Below the pieces are notes generated by a model that was given only the letters and a program-made list of their open reading frames with translations, had not been told where the DNA came from and did not search any database. Below are positions 28,716 to 37,502 of a DNA stretch of 53,769 nucleotides, piece after piece. Both the position numbers and the translations under genes were made by a program. Source of the stretch: Bacillus pumilus (GTDB lineage Bacteria > Bacillota > Bacilli > Bacillales > Bacillaceae); NCBI RefSeq assembly GCF_002744245.1, contig NZ_NKHG01000006.1, forward strand, positions 1 to 53,769, given 5' to 3'. Each line of letters begins with the position of its first letter. The first letter of the stretch is position 1.

Positions 28716-29134
28716 TGGAAACGCAAATATTCAAATGGCCTGAGCATCTTCCTTGGATTCATCCTTCAGATCAGAGGTGTTTGCCTGAAGGGCAGAATCA
28801 GCTTCTTTATTTTTGGTCAGTCAACTGTCCTCATTGTGAAGAATTAACCGAGCACATTCTACATAGTGTGAATCAGTTGGGTGTCCATTTAACCTGTGTC
28901 CATGTTCCATATACGGAAGAAGAAAAATTGATAGATGTTGTTTCGATGTATGCGGAGGAGAAGAAGATGACTGCCCCAATTGTTTTGGATCAAGATTATG
29001 AGATTGTCACGAACTATAAGATTCAAGGATTACCTAGTTTTTGTCTTATAAATGAAGAAGGGCAATTAATAGATCGGAAAATGGGAGATACCGGCTGGGG
29101 GAAAATGTTGAAAAAAATAGAAAAACATTCTTAA
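28715..29134 (+). CDS. skfH: Thioredoxin-like protein SkfH
   Basis: This 139-residue thioredoxin-fold protein has the active-site motif Cys38-Pro-His-Cys41 in WSVNCPHCEEL and the cis-Pro region GLPSFCLIN. It is the likely oxidoreductase for the SKF disulfide. It lacks a signal peptide, so it acts in or faces the cytoplasm. GTG start, ribosome site AAGGGGGATG. It is the last skf gene known from B. subtilis; a small membrane protein follows here. Confidence 0.92.
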   Translation: METQIFKWPEHLPWIHPSDQRCLPEGQNQLLYFWSVNCPHCEELTEHILHSVNQLGVHLTCVHVPYTEEEKLIDVVSMYAEEKKMTAPIVLDQDYEIVTNYKIQGLPSFCLINEEGQLIDRKMGDTGWGKMLKKIEKHS

Positions 29135-29157
29135 TTGCGATGATGGAGGAGAGCGTT

Positions 29158-29355
29158 TTGTTTCAATCAAACAAAGAATTAAAAAGAACTGCGGTCTTTT
29201 TCGCAGGTGTGGGAGCTGTCTTGCTGATTCTTCTTATGCTGAAATGGTTACCAATCTCAGCAGACTGGGAGCTGGCGTTGATTTTGTTCGGATTGGGGAT
29301 TTTGTTTTATGTGAAGCGTGTGCTGTGGAGAGAGGAAAAAGATCATAAGTCATGA
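29158..29355 (+). CDS. Small two-helix membrane protein at the end of the skf operon
   Basis: A 65-residue protein has two hydrophobic helices (about residues 9-30, RTAVFFAGVGAVLLILLML, and 38-55, LALILFGLGILFYV) and a charged tail (REEKDHKS). TTG 29158 is chosen because GGAGGAG lies seven bases upstream; ATG 29140 and 29143 have no ribosome site. It follows skfH by 23 bases and precedes the operon terminator, so it is likely co-transcribed. I do not recognise the family. An auxiliary immunity or export role would fit but is only inferred. Confidence 0.7.
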   Translation: MFQSNKELKRTAVFFAGVGAVLLILLMLKWLPISADWELALILFGLGILFYVKRVLWREEKDHKS

Positions 29356-29362
29356 GTGTGTT

Positions 29363-29390
29363 ACCTAGAATGTATATTCTAGGTTTTTTT
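29363..29390 (+). terminator. skf operon terminator
   Basis: CCTAGAAT pairs perfectly with ATTCTAGG around GTAT and is followed by TTTTTTT. Confidence 0.95.
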
Positions 29391-29498
29391 ATTAAATTTA
29401 CCTTAAAACTTATTTTTTCACATGGGGATAGGAACCAATTTTTTAAAAGTGTGATAGGATAAATATGCTTTATTTTTATATAATTCGAAGGAGCTGTC

Positions 29499-30629
29499 GT
29501 GTTGAAGGGGTCTAGGGTTGAGTTAATTGATAGTTTACGTGGTTTTAGTTTATTAGGTATTTTGATCGTGAATATGCTTAATTTTCAATATGATTATGAT
29601 TTTGAGAAAATGTTTGATTCGAGCATGTGGGGTCAGGAATTCGGGGTATATGTGACAGAGATTTTGTTCCAAGGGTCTTTTTATCCGATTTTTTCCTTTT
29701 TGTTTGGGTATTCTTTTATCAAGTTAGTTGAATCTACGCAGGCCAAGGGGCTGAATACAAATGCCATCATCATTCGCCGAGGATTTGGTCTCATTGTACT
29801 TGGTATGCTTCATTACATATTGATTTGGAATGGCGATATTCTTCTTTATTATGGGGCTTGTACATTTTACTTGATGATGTTTTTGAGCAGCCGGATCAAA
29901 ACAATGCTTATATGGTCGGGTATTTTAGGTGTTTTATCTTTAGTGGTTTTGCCTTATATGATGAATTTTGTATATGGAAATGATGATTTATTAACCGATG
30001 TGTATGCGAAGGGTGCATATGGTGATATTTTGTTGAGCCGGATTACGATTGAAGATGATATGGTGATTGTTACCATTATTATGGCGATCTTGACCATTAC
30101 GCTTATGCCGATATTAGGCTTTCTATTCGGTACGATAATGGCTGGTCCGTTTGCATTGCTTGGAATGGCGATTGCTAAACGAGGGCATTTGACAGAAGAA
30201 GATCGAGGGATGGCTTATCGTAAAGGCTGGGCATGGATGATTTTGATCGGGCTGGCGCTAAAATGTGCGACGTTCATTGATGCTCCTTGGAGTGAAATGG
30301 TGATGACGTTAGGTGCCTATGTGCTGACGATTGGTTATATTCAAGCCTTTATCGTATTCTATTATTCGAAGGCAGCCCAAGGTCTGAAGCGTCTGTTTGC
30401 AGGGCTTGGCCGTTTGTCTCTATCTAACTATTTGGCACAATCGATTATCTGTACAACCATTTTCTACTCTTATGGACTTGGTTTATTTGGTCAAATGGGC
30501 TCGATGTTTGGACTGCTGCTCGCTGTCGGTCTCTACACAGCACAATTGTTCATCAGCTATCTCTATTTGAAAAAGTGGAGAAGAGGTCCTGTGGAATGGC
30601 TCATGGGAAGATGGGTGTATTGGAGATAA
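29499..30629 (+). CDS. DUF418 family membrane protein (YeiB-type)
   Basis: The 376-residue membrane protein has about nine to ten helices. It begins with the family signature RVELIDSLRGFSLLGILIVNM and ends with the DUF418 domain (about 220-370), containing GRLSLSNYLAQSIICTTIFY and the terminal GPVEWLMGRWVYWR. The function of the family is unknown. GTG 29499 follows AAGGAG by five bases; TTG 29502 is possible. It is monocistronic, flanked by terminators. Confidence 0.9.
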   Translation: MLKGSRVELIDSLRGFSLLGILIVNMLNFQYDYDFEKMFDSSMWGQEFGVYVTEILFQGSFYPIFSFLFGYSFIKLVESTQAKGLNTNAIIIRRGFGLIVLGMLHYILIWNGDILLYYGACTFYLMMFLSSRIKTMLIWSGILGVLSLVVLPYMMNFVYGNDDLLTDVYAKGAYGDILLSRITIEDDMVIVTIIMAILTITLMPILGFLFGTIMAGPFALLGMAIAKRGHLTEEDRGMAYRKGWAWMILIGLALKCATFIDAPWSEMVMTLGAYVLTIGYIQAFIVFYYSKAAQGLKRLFAGLGRLSLSNYLAQSIICTTIFYSYGLGLFGQMGSMFGLLLAVGLYTAQLFISYLYLKKWRRGPVEWLMGRWVYWR

Positions 30630-30636
30630 TGATGGA

Positions 30637-30666
30637 AAAGCTCATGAAACCGTTCATGAGCTTTTT
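30637..30666 (+). terminator. Terminator after the DUF418 gene
   Basis: AAAGCTCATGAA pairs with TTCATGAGCTTT around ACCG and is followed by T residues. Confidence 0.93.
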
Positions 30667-31022
30667 ATATTATAGGATTGAGGAGAAAAAGGAGATTTAG
30701 GGTGTATGTATTCAAAGAGATATCAATTGTATTACTTATATCAAAATGAATTTCTGTGCCTTGGATCAATTCAGCAATTTCGATCAAAACGTGCTCGCCG
30801 TTTTGTTTTATGATCAAGAAGAGGTGAGGGAGATGATGTATAGTCGGGGCACGCAAGAGGTGCTTGCCTATTTAGAGTCGCATTTGATGGATGAGCTGTC
30901 GCTGAGGCAGGTGCCTGAGAAAGTGCTTTTAAGCACCTAGAAGTGGATGAGAGAACTTCTACGATTAATATGGTGGAGGCTTCGGTACTGCCAGAGGTCC
31001 CTGTGAATTTAATGAGCTTGAG
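30667..31022. other. Degenerate stretch, possible gene remnants
   Basis: No intact gene is convincing. A plus-strand frame (30746-30940, 64 codons) ends with YLESHLMDELSLRQVPEKVLLS, which resembles the first helix-turn-helix of AraC-type regulators before an early stop. Another short frame before the terminator reads EVDERTSTINMVEASVLPEVP. Both may be relics of genes lost between the DUF418 and tetR genes. Confidence 0.3.
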
Positions 31023-31023
31023 C

Positions 31024-31047
31024 AGACCGTGTGAGCGGTCTTTTTTG
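31024..31047 (+). terminator. Terminator at the end of the degenerate stretch
   Basis: AGACCG pairs with CGGTCT around TGTGAG and is followed by TTTTT. It supports the idea that a gene once ended here. Confidence 0.8.
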
Positions 31048-31093
31048 TTCTATACAAATCTGCATTGACAGTTTATAATGAAATAGATGAAGA

Positions 31094-31116
31094 TACATAC
31101 CGACGGTCGGTATGTA
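31094..31116 (+). promoter_or_regulatory. Palindromic TetR operator
   Basis: A perfect inverted repeat has 11-base arms: TACATACCGAC, a central G (31105), then GTCGGTATGTA. It lies 16 bases before the tetR start, downstream of a TTGACA (31065-31070). It is almost certainly the autoregulatory site. Confidence 0.85.
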
Positions 31117-31132
31117 AAAGGAGGCGTTTCAG

Positions 31133-31795
31133 ATGGCCAGAAATAAATATCCAGAAAAGACGATCCAGCAAATTTTGGACGTGTCAACGAAGTTGTTTCA
31201 GGAAAAAGGATTCGAAAAGACGAGTTTGCAGGATATTATTCATGAATTGAATATGTCTAAGGGTGCTATTTATCATCATTTTAAATCGAAAGAAGAAATA
31301 TTACGTGCCGTGATGGATCGACAGTTTCGTTATGCGACACAGAAGCTTGAGGAGCTGATTGAGCATACGGAGGCAGCTCATGCGAAAGAGAAGCTGCAGC
31401 TTATTCTAGAGCAGCTTGTGGCAGATCCACAGTCTCATTCGATTGATGGGATTTTGGTTGACCAGATGAAAAACCCACAATTTGTGGTTGAGGGGATGAA
31501 GGCAGGTATAAATCAGGATGCTGCTAAAATCAAACGGTTAATTCTTGAAGGGATTGAAGATGGATCGATGACAACTGCCTTTCCTGTTGAAGTGGCAGAA
31601 GTGTTTATGCTTCTTGTGAATATATGGTTGAATCCAACGTTGTTTGTTCGTGATCAAGAAGAAACTGTTCAGCGTTTGCATTTTTTACAACAGATGATGA
31701 AAGGGCTTGGAGTGGATGTGGTGAGTGATCTATTTATACAAAAGGTGACAGCGCATTATGCTGGAATTGGAGGGTATGATCAGCCTGGAACATAA
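31133..31795 (+). CDS. TetR/AcrR family transcriptional regulator
   Basis: The 220-residue regulator has an N-terminal TetR helix-turn-helix (residues about 8-55, with EKGFEKTSLQDIIHELNMSKG and IYHHFKSKEEIL) and a helical ligand-binding domain after residue 60. The ligand is unknown. AAGGAGGCG lies about seven bases before the ATG. The palindrome just upstream implies self-repression together with the two following genes. Confidence 0.92.
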   Translation: MARNKYPEKTIQQILDVSTKLFQEKGFEKTSLQDIIHELNMSKGAIYHHFKSKEEILRAVMDRQFRYATQKLEELIEHTEAAHAKEKLQLILEQLVADPQSHSIDGILVDQMKNPQFVVEGMKAGINQDAAKIKRLILEGIEDGSMTTAFPVEVAEVFMLLVNIWLNPTLFVRDQEETVQRLHFLQQMMKGLGVDVVSDLFIQKVTAHYAGIGGYDQPGT

Positions 31796-31853
31796 AGTGT
31801 CAGATAAGACAGAAAGGATGCCATAAAAAATCTATCTGCTAGGAGGGTGCCTT

Positions 31854-32537
31854 ATGCTTCATTTCATGGAGATTGAGCTAAGAAAAAGCTACATGAAACA
31901 TTACATTCAAGCTAGTTGTATAGCGAGTATTGTACTGCTGGTATTGATCTATTTTGTCGCGTTTGCTGCACAGGTTGAACAGGAACCGGGTTTTCAGCAA
32001 TATACGAATATTTATTTGTTAACTAGTACAGTATGTATGATCTTTTTTTCTATCATAACAGCTATGATGTATTGGCGAGTTGTGATGACTGCATATAAGG
32101 AACATCAATCCAATTCAGTGAGTCTAAACACTTTACTCCTTTCTAAAATGGTCTGGATGCTGTGCTTTTCAACGATAGCGATGATGTGTAGTATCATTCC
32201 CTCATTTGTTGTGTTTAGTGTTACTGAAATGTTCTTCCCCATAGTTCATGATACGCTGACGGCTGATGTTCTTTTTACTTTTATTAAAACGTTCCTTGTG
32301 TTTACTTGTTGTGTCAATGGGATTGGCATGATTGCGATGAGAGTGGGGTTAAGGAAGAAATCTATTTTCATCACCATCCTGACTGCGGTTGTACTATGTG
32401 CTGTTTCGGGAAACGTATCGATAGCCATCTATGGAAATGATCAATTGAATCTCGCTCTGTCAGGAGTAATGATCGCAGCTGTCTTCATCGTGATCTTGGA
32501 ATTGTTGAGTAAAATCGGCCGGCTACAAACGAGGTAA
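31854..32537 (+). CDS. Six-helix membrane protein, ABC-2 permease-like
   Basis: The 227-residue protein has about six hydrophobic helices starting after ELRKSYMKHYIQ, a pattern like ABC-2 or bacteriocin-immunity permeases. No ATPase gene is adjacent, so any ABC role would need a partner elsewhere. GGAGGGTG precedes ATG 31854; ATG 31866 is an alternative. It lies 58 bases after tetR and 27 before the next gene. Confidence 0.65.
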   Translation: MLHFMEIELRKSYMKHYIQASCIASIVLLVLIYFVAFAAQVEQEPGFQQYTNIYLLTSTVCMIFFSIITAMMYWRVVMTAYKEHQSNSVSLNTLLLSKMVWMLCFSTIAMMCSIIPSFVVFSVTEMFFPIVHDTLTADVLFTFIKTFLVFTCCVNGIGMIAMRVGLRKKSIFITILTAVVLCAVSGNVSIAIYGNDQLNLALSGVMIAAVFIVILELLSKIGRLQTR

Positions 32538-32564
32538 TTCATGATGGGAAAAGGAGGGAGACAT

Positions 32565-33323
32565 GTGAAGCATACAGTTCAAATTGAAGAAGCGGTAGTC
32601 GAACTGTCATTAGACTGGCTGCTGGGAGATGTTCGTATTCATCACCATGATTATCCTTATCTATTGATTCATCAAACCACCAATCACGCCTTTCCTCATC
32701 GGTATTTACTGCATCATCAGGTACGGGAAGGAAGGCTGGTGATTCAAGATAGAAGAAAAAGAAAGTTCAGTTTAGGACTCCACCTTCACAAAACGGAATT
32801 GGAGATTTATCTTCCTCAAAAACAAATACAGGTCTTGTCTATTCATTGTAAAGGAGCAAATCTATACTTAGGTGGGCTAAAAATGGAAGCTGTCCATTGC
32901 CAATTGACTTCTGGTAAGTTGATGTTCACGGGAGATATCAAGCACCTGCGTTTACAGACAGTTGGTGGGATTATTTCTAGTCAACAGCTCATCACACAGA
33001 CATTGAAATTGCGCACCACATCATCAAAAGTGGAGTTGTCGGGTGTTTTTTCACATATTGATCTGAATGCAATAGGCAGAAGGATACAGATTCATTCTAC
33101 GACTATGCTGAAGTCACTCAAATCGACTTCGACTGGAGCATATGTCAAAGTGGCGATTCCGGAAAATGATGGATTTATTTGTTATGTGAAGAAAAGATCA
33201 GGTACTTTTCGGAATGAGTTTACTTGTGTTCATGAGAAGGAAAAAACGATTCATAAGAATGGAGAGAGGAGCTTCGAGATCGATATAAGAGGCGGTCAGT
33301 TTCTGTTAAGTGATTTATATTGA
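32565..33323 (+). CDS. DUF4097-like beta-repeat protein
   Basis: The 252-residue protein is made of short beta-strand repeats in its second half (LRLQTVGGIISSQQLITQTL, LRTTSSKVELSGVFSHIDLN, LKSTSTGAYVKVAI). That is the pattern of DUF4097 putative adhesin-like beta-helix proteins. The N-terminal half is rich in His. No signal peptide or membrane helix is visible, so it is probably cytoplasmic or peripheral. GTG 32565 follows AAGGAGGGAG; the ATG at 32541 has no ribosome site. It is likely the third gene of the tetR unit. Function unknown. Confidence 0.65.
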   Translation: MKHTVQIEEAVVELSLDWLLGDVRIHHHDYPYLLIHQTTNHAFPHRYLLHHQVREGRLVIQDRRKRKFSLGLHLHKTELEIYLPQKQIQVLSIHCKGANLYLGGLKMEAVHCQLTSGKLMFTGDIKHLRLQTVGGIISSQQLITQTLKLRTTSSKVELSGVFSHIDLNAIGRRIQIHSTTMLKSLKSTSTGAYVKVAIPENDGFICYVKKRSGTFRNEFTCVHEKEKTIHKNGERSFEIDIRGGQFLLSDLY

Positions 33324-33481
33324 AGCGATTTCCATCCTTCGATTCAGTATATCAATATAAAACAATTTGAATCTATTTTTATGTCGGAATATTTTGTTAA
33401 TAGTGTTTTCCTCAAAAAAACAATTGTTTTTTAAGAGTAGATTTATTATGATAATATACAACGAAAGATTGATGATTCTTA

Positions 33482-33512
33482 ATCAGAATGAAAATTCTGA
33501 TTTTTATTTTTT
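33482..33512 (+). promoter_or_regulatory. Terminator-like hairpin in the ybxG leader
   Basis: ATCAGAAT pairs perfectly with ATTCTGAT around GAAA and is followed by TTTTATTTTTT, about 30 bases before the ybxG start codon. It could end the upstream DUF4097 transcript or act as an attenuator for ybxG; the sequence alone does not decide. Confidence 0.6.
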
Positions 33513-33541
33513 ATGTTGTTTGTTGATGAGGGGGAAGAAAA

Positions 33542-34930
33542 TTGGTTCAAAAGGAATTAAAGAGAGGGTTAAGTGCTCGTCATATTCAAATGATCGCACT
33601 TGGCGGCACAATTGGTGTTGGCTTATTTATGGGGTCAGCTAAGGCCATTCAATGGACAGGTCCATCGGTTCTTCTCGCGTACGCAGTGTGTGGGATCTTT
33701 ATCTTTTTTATTATGCGTGCGATGGGAGAAATGCTATATCTTGAACCGAGTACAGGATCATTTGCTACCTTTGGACATCAATATATTCATCCGCTTGCTG
33801 GTTATATGACGGCTTGGAGTAACTGGTTCCAGTGGGTTATTGTCGGGATGTCTGAAATTATTGCAGTAGGCGCTTATATGAAATATTGGTTCCCGGAATT
33901 ACCCGCGTGGATTCCTGGCTTAATTGCGATGATTATTTTAGGTGCGGCTAATATGATTTCGGTCAAATCCTTCGGTGAGTTTGAATTCTGGTTTGCGATG
34001 ATCAAAATTGTCACGATTATTTTAATGATCATTGCGGGCCTAGGCATTATTTTCTTTGGATTTGGAAATGGCGGTACAGCGATTGGTTTGTCTAATCTTT
34101 GGGCGCATGGTGGGTTCTTTACTGGCGGATTTAGTGGTTTCTTCTTTGCGCTATCTCTTGTCATTGCCGCCTATCAAGGGGTTGAACTGATCGGGATTAC
34201 GGCAGGTGAGGCAAAAAATCCGCAAAAAACGCTGACAAGTGCAATTCAAAGTATTATCTGGCGTATTTTGATTTTCTATATCGGCGCGATCTTTGTCATT
34301 GTGACCGTGTATCCTTGGGATCAGCTGAATACCCTTGGAAGTCCTTTTGTGGCGACGTTTGCGAAAATCGGGATTACAGCAGCGGCAGGTATTATTAACT
34401 TTGTTGTCATTACAGCGGCCATGTCTGGCTGTAATAGTGGTATTTTCAGTGCAGGACGTATGCTTTATACATTAGGTGTGAATGGACAGGCACCAGCCTT
34501 CTTTACAAAACTTTCAAAGAACGGTGTGCCGTATTTTGGGACAATCGCTGTGCTTGTTGGTTTGGCAATTGGGGTTGTTTTGAATTACGTATCTCCTCCA
34601 AATATTTTCGTCTATGTGTATAGTGCGAGTGTCCTTCCTGGTATGGTGCCTTGGTTTGTGATTTTGATTAGTCATATTGGTTTCCGAAAGGCAAAGGGTG
34701 CAGCTCTTGACCAGCATCCGTTTAAGCTGCCGTTTGCGCCAATTTCTAATTATGCGACGATCGGTTTCTTATTGATGGTTCTTGTGTTTATGTTCTTTAA
34801 TCAGGATACGCGTATTTCTCTGATTGTGGGAATTGTGTTCTTGGCTTTAGTGGCGCTTAGCTTTTATGCATTTGGGATTGGAAAGCGGGAGCCTATTCAA
34901 ACAGCATCGACTGATCAAACATCGAATTAA
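33542..34930 (+). CDS. ybxG: Amino acid permease YbxG (AAT/APC family)
   Basis: The 462-residue transporter has 12 hydrophobic helices and the APC signature [19 protein letters not shown], plus [19 protein letters not shown]. It is close to B. subtilis YbxG, reported as a threonine permease. The start is TTG (33542) behind GAGGGGGAAG; the N-terminus [17 protein letters not shown] fits the family. It sits next to convergent glpQ with a shared terminator. The gene is intact. Confidence 0.92.
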   Translation: MVQKELKRGLSARHIQMIALGGTIGVGLFMGSAKAIQWTGPSVLLAYAVCGIFIFFIMRAMGEMLYLEPSTGSFATFGHQYIHPLAGYMTAWSNWFQWVIVGMSEIIAVGAYMKYWFPELPAWIPGLIAMIILGAANMISVKSFGEFEFWFAMIKIVTIILMIIAGLGIIFFGFGNGGTAIGLSNLWAHGGFFTGGFSGFFFALSLVIAAYQGVELIGITAGEAKNPQKTLTSAIQSIIWRILIFYIGAIFVIVTVYPWDQLNTLGSPFVATFAKIGITAAAGIINFVVITAAMSGCNSGIFSAGRMLYTLGVNGQAPAFFTKLSKNGVPYFGTIAVLVGLAIGVVLNYVSPPNIFVYVYSASVLPGMVPWFVILISHIGFRKAKGAALDQHPFKLPFAPISNYATIGFLLMVLVFMFFNQDTRISLIVGIVFLALVALSFYAFGIGKREPIQTASTDQTSN

Positions 34931-34932
34931 TG

Positions 34933-34964
34933 AAAAGCCTTGCGGCATCAACCGCAAGGCTTTT
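34933..34964. terminator. Bidirectional terminator between ybxG and glpQ
   Basis: AAAAGCCTTGCGG pairs perfectly with CCGCAAGGCTTTT around CATCAA, serving both convergent genes. Confidence 0.93.
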
Positions 34965-34969
34965 GTGAT

Positions 34970-35851
34970 TTATAAAGAGGCTTTTACACGCTGAAAGACA
35001 TCTGGGAAGTTGGTGAAAAGACCGGTGACACCGTATTGCAGAAGGCGTCTCATGTCTGCTTCGCTGTTGACCGTATATGGATGAAGGAGGAGCCCGTGGC
35101 TTCGCACTTGCTGAACGTTCTCAGGCGTTAAGGCTCTAAAGTTTGGTCCAACACCTACCGCATAGGCTTTGATCATGTCGAGCTGATCGTCTGTGATGGA
35201 CGTCATTTGGGCTCTATCTAATAGCTGTACTTTTGGAAGGTGCGGGGCTAGTTTCTGTAGTTTTAACAGGCTCTCTTGACTAAAGGATTGGATGATGACC
35301 TGCCCTTTTCTCGTATGTTTCCCGAGAAGATGATGTTTTTTTAAGACGGCCAATAATTTTTCTTCCATTTGCGGATAAAGGTCTGGTTTTTTTGTTTCAA
35401 TATAATAATTCTCTCGTTTGCCGAAATAGCGCAACACCTCATCTAATGTGAGTACTTGCTGTCCAATATAGTTTGCATTTTGTCTGTCAGGGTAAGCTTG
35501 ATTAAACCATGCGCCGGCATCGAGCTGTTTGATTTCCGCGAGTGTGAGATCTTTGACCCAGCCTGTTCCGTTTGTGGTTCGGTCAACGGTTTCATCATGC
35601 ATGACGATGAGATGTCCATCCTTCGTCATTTGAAGGTCGAGCTCGAGGTAATCCGCATTCATCTTTGTGGCGAGCCTGTAGGAAGCCAGAGTATGCTCTG
35701 GTGCATACCCTGATGCTCCGCGATGTGCGACGTTTAGAATACGATCTGGAGATAAAAGATTTTCATGTGCCGATATGGTGGTCGGCACCCACGCAAAAGA
35801 CAGTAAAGCAAAAGAGAGTAACACGAAATCAAGTAATCTACTTTTCTTCAT
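34970..35851 (-). CDS. glpQ: Glycerophosphodiester phosphodiesterase GlpQ
   Basis: The 293-residue exported enzyme has a signal peptide (about residues 1-28) and a GDPD barrel with NVAHRGASGYAPEHT (catalytic His-Arg), YLELDLQMTKDGHLIVMHD (metal ligands) and the second catalytic His in that block. It hydrolyses glycerophosphodiesters, and in B. subtilis teichoic-acid-derived material, to glycerol-3-P for import by GlpT. It is second in the glpT-glpQ operon, 92 bases after glpT. Length equals the B. subtilis protein. Confidence 0.95.
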   Translation of the reverse strand: MKKSRLLDFVLLSFALLSFAWVPTTISAHENLLSPDRILNVAHRGASGYAPEHTLASYRLATKMNADYLELDLQMTKDGHLIVMHDETVDRTTNGTGWVKDLTLAEIKQLDAGAWFNQAYPDRQNANYIGQQVLTLDEVLRYFGKRENYYIETKKPDLYPQMEEKLLAVLKKHHLLGKHTRKGQVIIQSFSQESLLKLQKLAPHLPKVQLLDRAQMTSITDDQLDMIKAYAVGVGPNFRALTPENVQQVRSHGLLLHPYTVNSEADMRRLLQYGVTGLFTNFPDVFQRVKASL

Positions 35852-35943
35852 ATTTTATCCTCCTTTTACGGTAACTGCCTTCATCATAAGGAATAGATGT
35901 AAAGGGCATGTTGGGCGGATATGAATCTTTTATGTGATTTTCA

Positions 35944-37278
35944 TTAAGTTTGCTCTACACGTTTCCCTGTATTCCATGTCATCGCAAGGAAGACAATCGC
36001 AAGCACACAAGAACCAACCAGTAAAATGAAGCCTCCTGTCCAGTCGTAGTGATCCACTACTACGCCCATCATCGCATTGGCAAAGGCAGAGCCGCCAATA
36101 TAGCCGAAAAATCCAGTGAGCCCGGCAGCAGTGCCAGCAGCTTTTTTAGGAGCGAGATCAATCGCTTGAAGTCCAATGAGCATAACAGGCCCGTAAATCA
36201 AAAAGCCGATGCTGATGAGGGCAATGTTATCGACCATTGGATTGCCAGCAGGGTTTAACCAGTAAACGAGGACTGCAATTAGGACGCCAACCATAAAGAT
36301 CACACCTGCTGGCGCACGCCTGCTTCTAAAGAAGCGGTCACTGATCCATCCGCACAGCAATGTGCCTGGGATGCCTGCATACTCATAAAGGAAATAAGAC
36401 CAGCGTGAATGCTCTGGTGAGAAGCCCTTTGCTTCCGTTAAATAGGTAGGAGCCCAGTCCACGACACCGTAACGGACAAAATAAACAAAGACGTTGGCAA
36501 TGGCGATATACCAAAGGAATTTATTGTTGAGTACATATTTAAATAAGATCTCTTTCACTGTTAATTCTTTTTCTTGATCTTCATATGTTTGAGCCGGATA
36601 GTCATTTCGATATTCTTCGATTGGCGGAAGCCCGGCAGATTGCGGGGTGTCCCGTACGAGAAGAATGATCACGAAGGAGACGATAATGGCAATGATGGCA
36701 GGGAAGAAAAAGATACTTTTCCAAGTCGCAAACAGCACAATCCCTAATGTGATGAGCGGTGCAAGGATACCCCCGCCGATATTGTGGGCGACGTTCCAAA
36801 TGGACATTTTCGTTCCACGTTCACTAACCGAAAACCAATGCGCCATCGTTCGTCCGCATGGCGGCCACCCCATTCCTTGGAACCAGCCGTTTAAGAACAT
36901 AAATAAAAACATGATCCATACACTGGATGTCACCCATGGAAACGAGACAAATAGGATATTGATAAGAGCTGATAGAAAGAGGCCGGTAGCTAAAAAGTAT
37001 CTTGGGTTACAGCGATCTGAGATCATGCCCATGATGAATTTACTAAAGCCATAAGCGATAGAGACAGCCGCTAGCACAAAGCCTAGTTCACTTTTGGTGA
37101 ACCCTTCTTCCTGTAAATAAGGAATGGCAAAGGCGAAATTTTTGCGCAGCAAATAGTAGCCCGCATACCCGATGAAGATCCCTAAAAAGACTTGCAGCCG
37201 CAGCCGTTTATAGGTCTCGTCTGTTTTGGCATCATCGAGCCTGTCGATATGCGGAGCGGGTTTAAACCATTTGAACAT
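35944..37278 (-). CDS. glpT: Glycerol-3-phosphate transporter GlpT
   Basis: The 444-residue major facilitator of the organophosphate:phosphate antiporter family has 12 helices. Motifs include [37 protein letters not shown] and [19 protein letters not shown]. It exchanges glycerol-3-P for phosphate. ATG 37278 follows AAGAGGAGG by six bases and gives [13 protein letters not shown] longer frame reaching 37497 reads through the regulatory leader and is not real N-terminus. glpQ lies downstream in the same operon. Confidence 0.95.
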   Translation of the reverse strand: MFKWFKPAPHIDRLDDAKTDETYKRLRLQVFLGIFIGYAGYYLLRKNFAFAIPYLQEEGFTKSELGFVLAAVSIAYGFSKFIMGMISDRCNPRYFLATGLFLSALINILFVSFPWVTSSVWIMFLFMFLNGWFQGMGWPPCGRTMAHWFSVSERGTKMSIWNVAHNIGGGILAPLITLGIVLFATWKSIFFFPAIIAIIVSFVIILLVRDTPQSAGLPPIEEYRNDYPAQTYEDQEKELTVKEILFKYVLNNKFLWYIAIANVFVYFVRYGVVDWAPTYLTEAKGFSPEHSRWSYFLYEYAGIPGTLLCGWISDRFFRSRRAPAGVIFMVGVLIAVLVYWLNPAGNPMVDNIALISIGFLIYGPVMLIGLQAIDLAPKKAAGTAAGLTGFFGYIGGSAFANAMMGVVVDHYDWTGGFILLVGSCVLAIVFLAMTWNTGKRVEQT

Positions 37279-37315
37279 AAAGATCCTCCTCTTGTAGATG
37301 TCCGATTGACTGAAG

Positions 37316-37398
37316 AAAAAGTACGGGATCTGCCTTTGATCTTGTACTTTTTCAGAGACAAAAGAATGGATAGCGCTTTCTTTTGTACTCCCATCATA
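37316..37398 (-). promoter_or_regulatory. glpT leader: GlpP-type terminator, cre-like site and possible promoter
   Basis: On the minus strand AAAAAGTAC...GATC pairs with GATC...GTACTTTTT (37316-37352), forming a terminator in the untranslated leader like those controlled by GlpP antitermination in B. subtilis glp operons. Upstream, GAAAGCGCTATCC (37380-37368) fits a CcpA cre element. TATGAT (37398-37393) is a possible -10. The regulators are inferred from B. subtilis. Confidence 0.65.
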
Positions 37399-37466
37399 TC
37401 GGAAGGAGGAGGTGTTTATGATGAGGCTTTTGTCATCATTTTGTAAAAAGACTTCATCAAGTGACG

Positions 37467-37494
37467 AAAAAAATCCGCACAATGGCGGATTTTT
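37467..37494 (-). terminator. Terminator of the SurA_N lipoprotein gene
   Basis: On the minus strand AAAAATCCGC pairs with GCGGATTTTT and is followed by TTT, just downstream of the stop codon at 37503. Confidence 0.9.
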
Positions 37495-37502
37495 CATAGC
37501 GG

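Noticed and set aside
33367..33642. 91-codon frame overlapping the ybxG start
   Set aside because: It crosses the leader hairpin and overlaps the well-supported ybxG frame; the Cys/Trp-rich tail is an off-frame reading.
37279..37497. 73-codon N-terminal extension of glpT
   Set aside because: It runs through the leader hairpin and cre-like site; the ribosome site and family alignment place the start at 37278.
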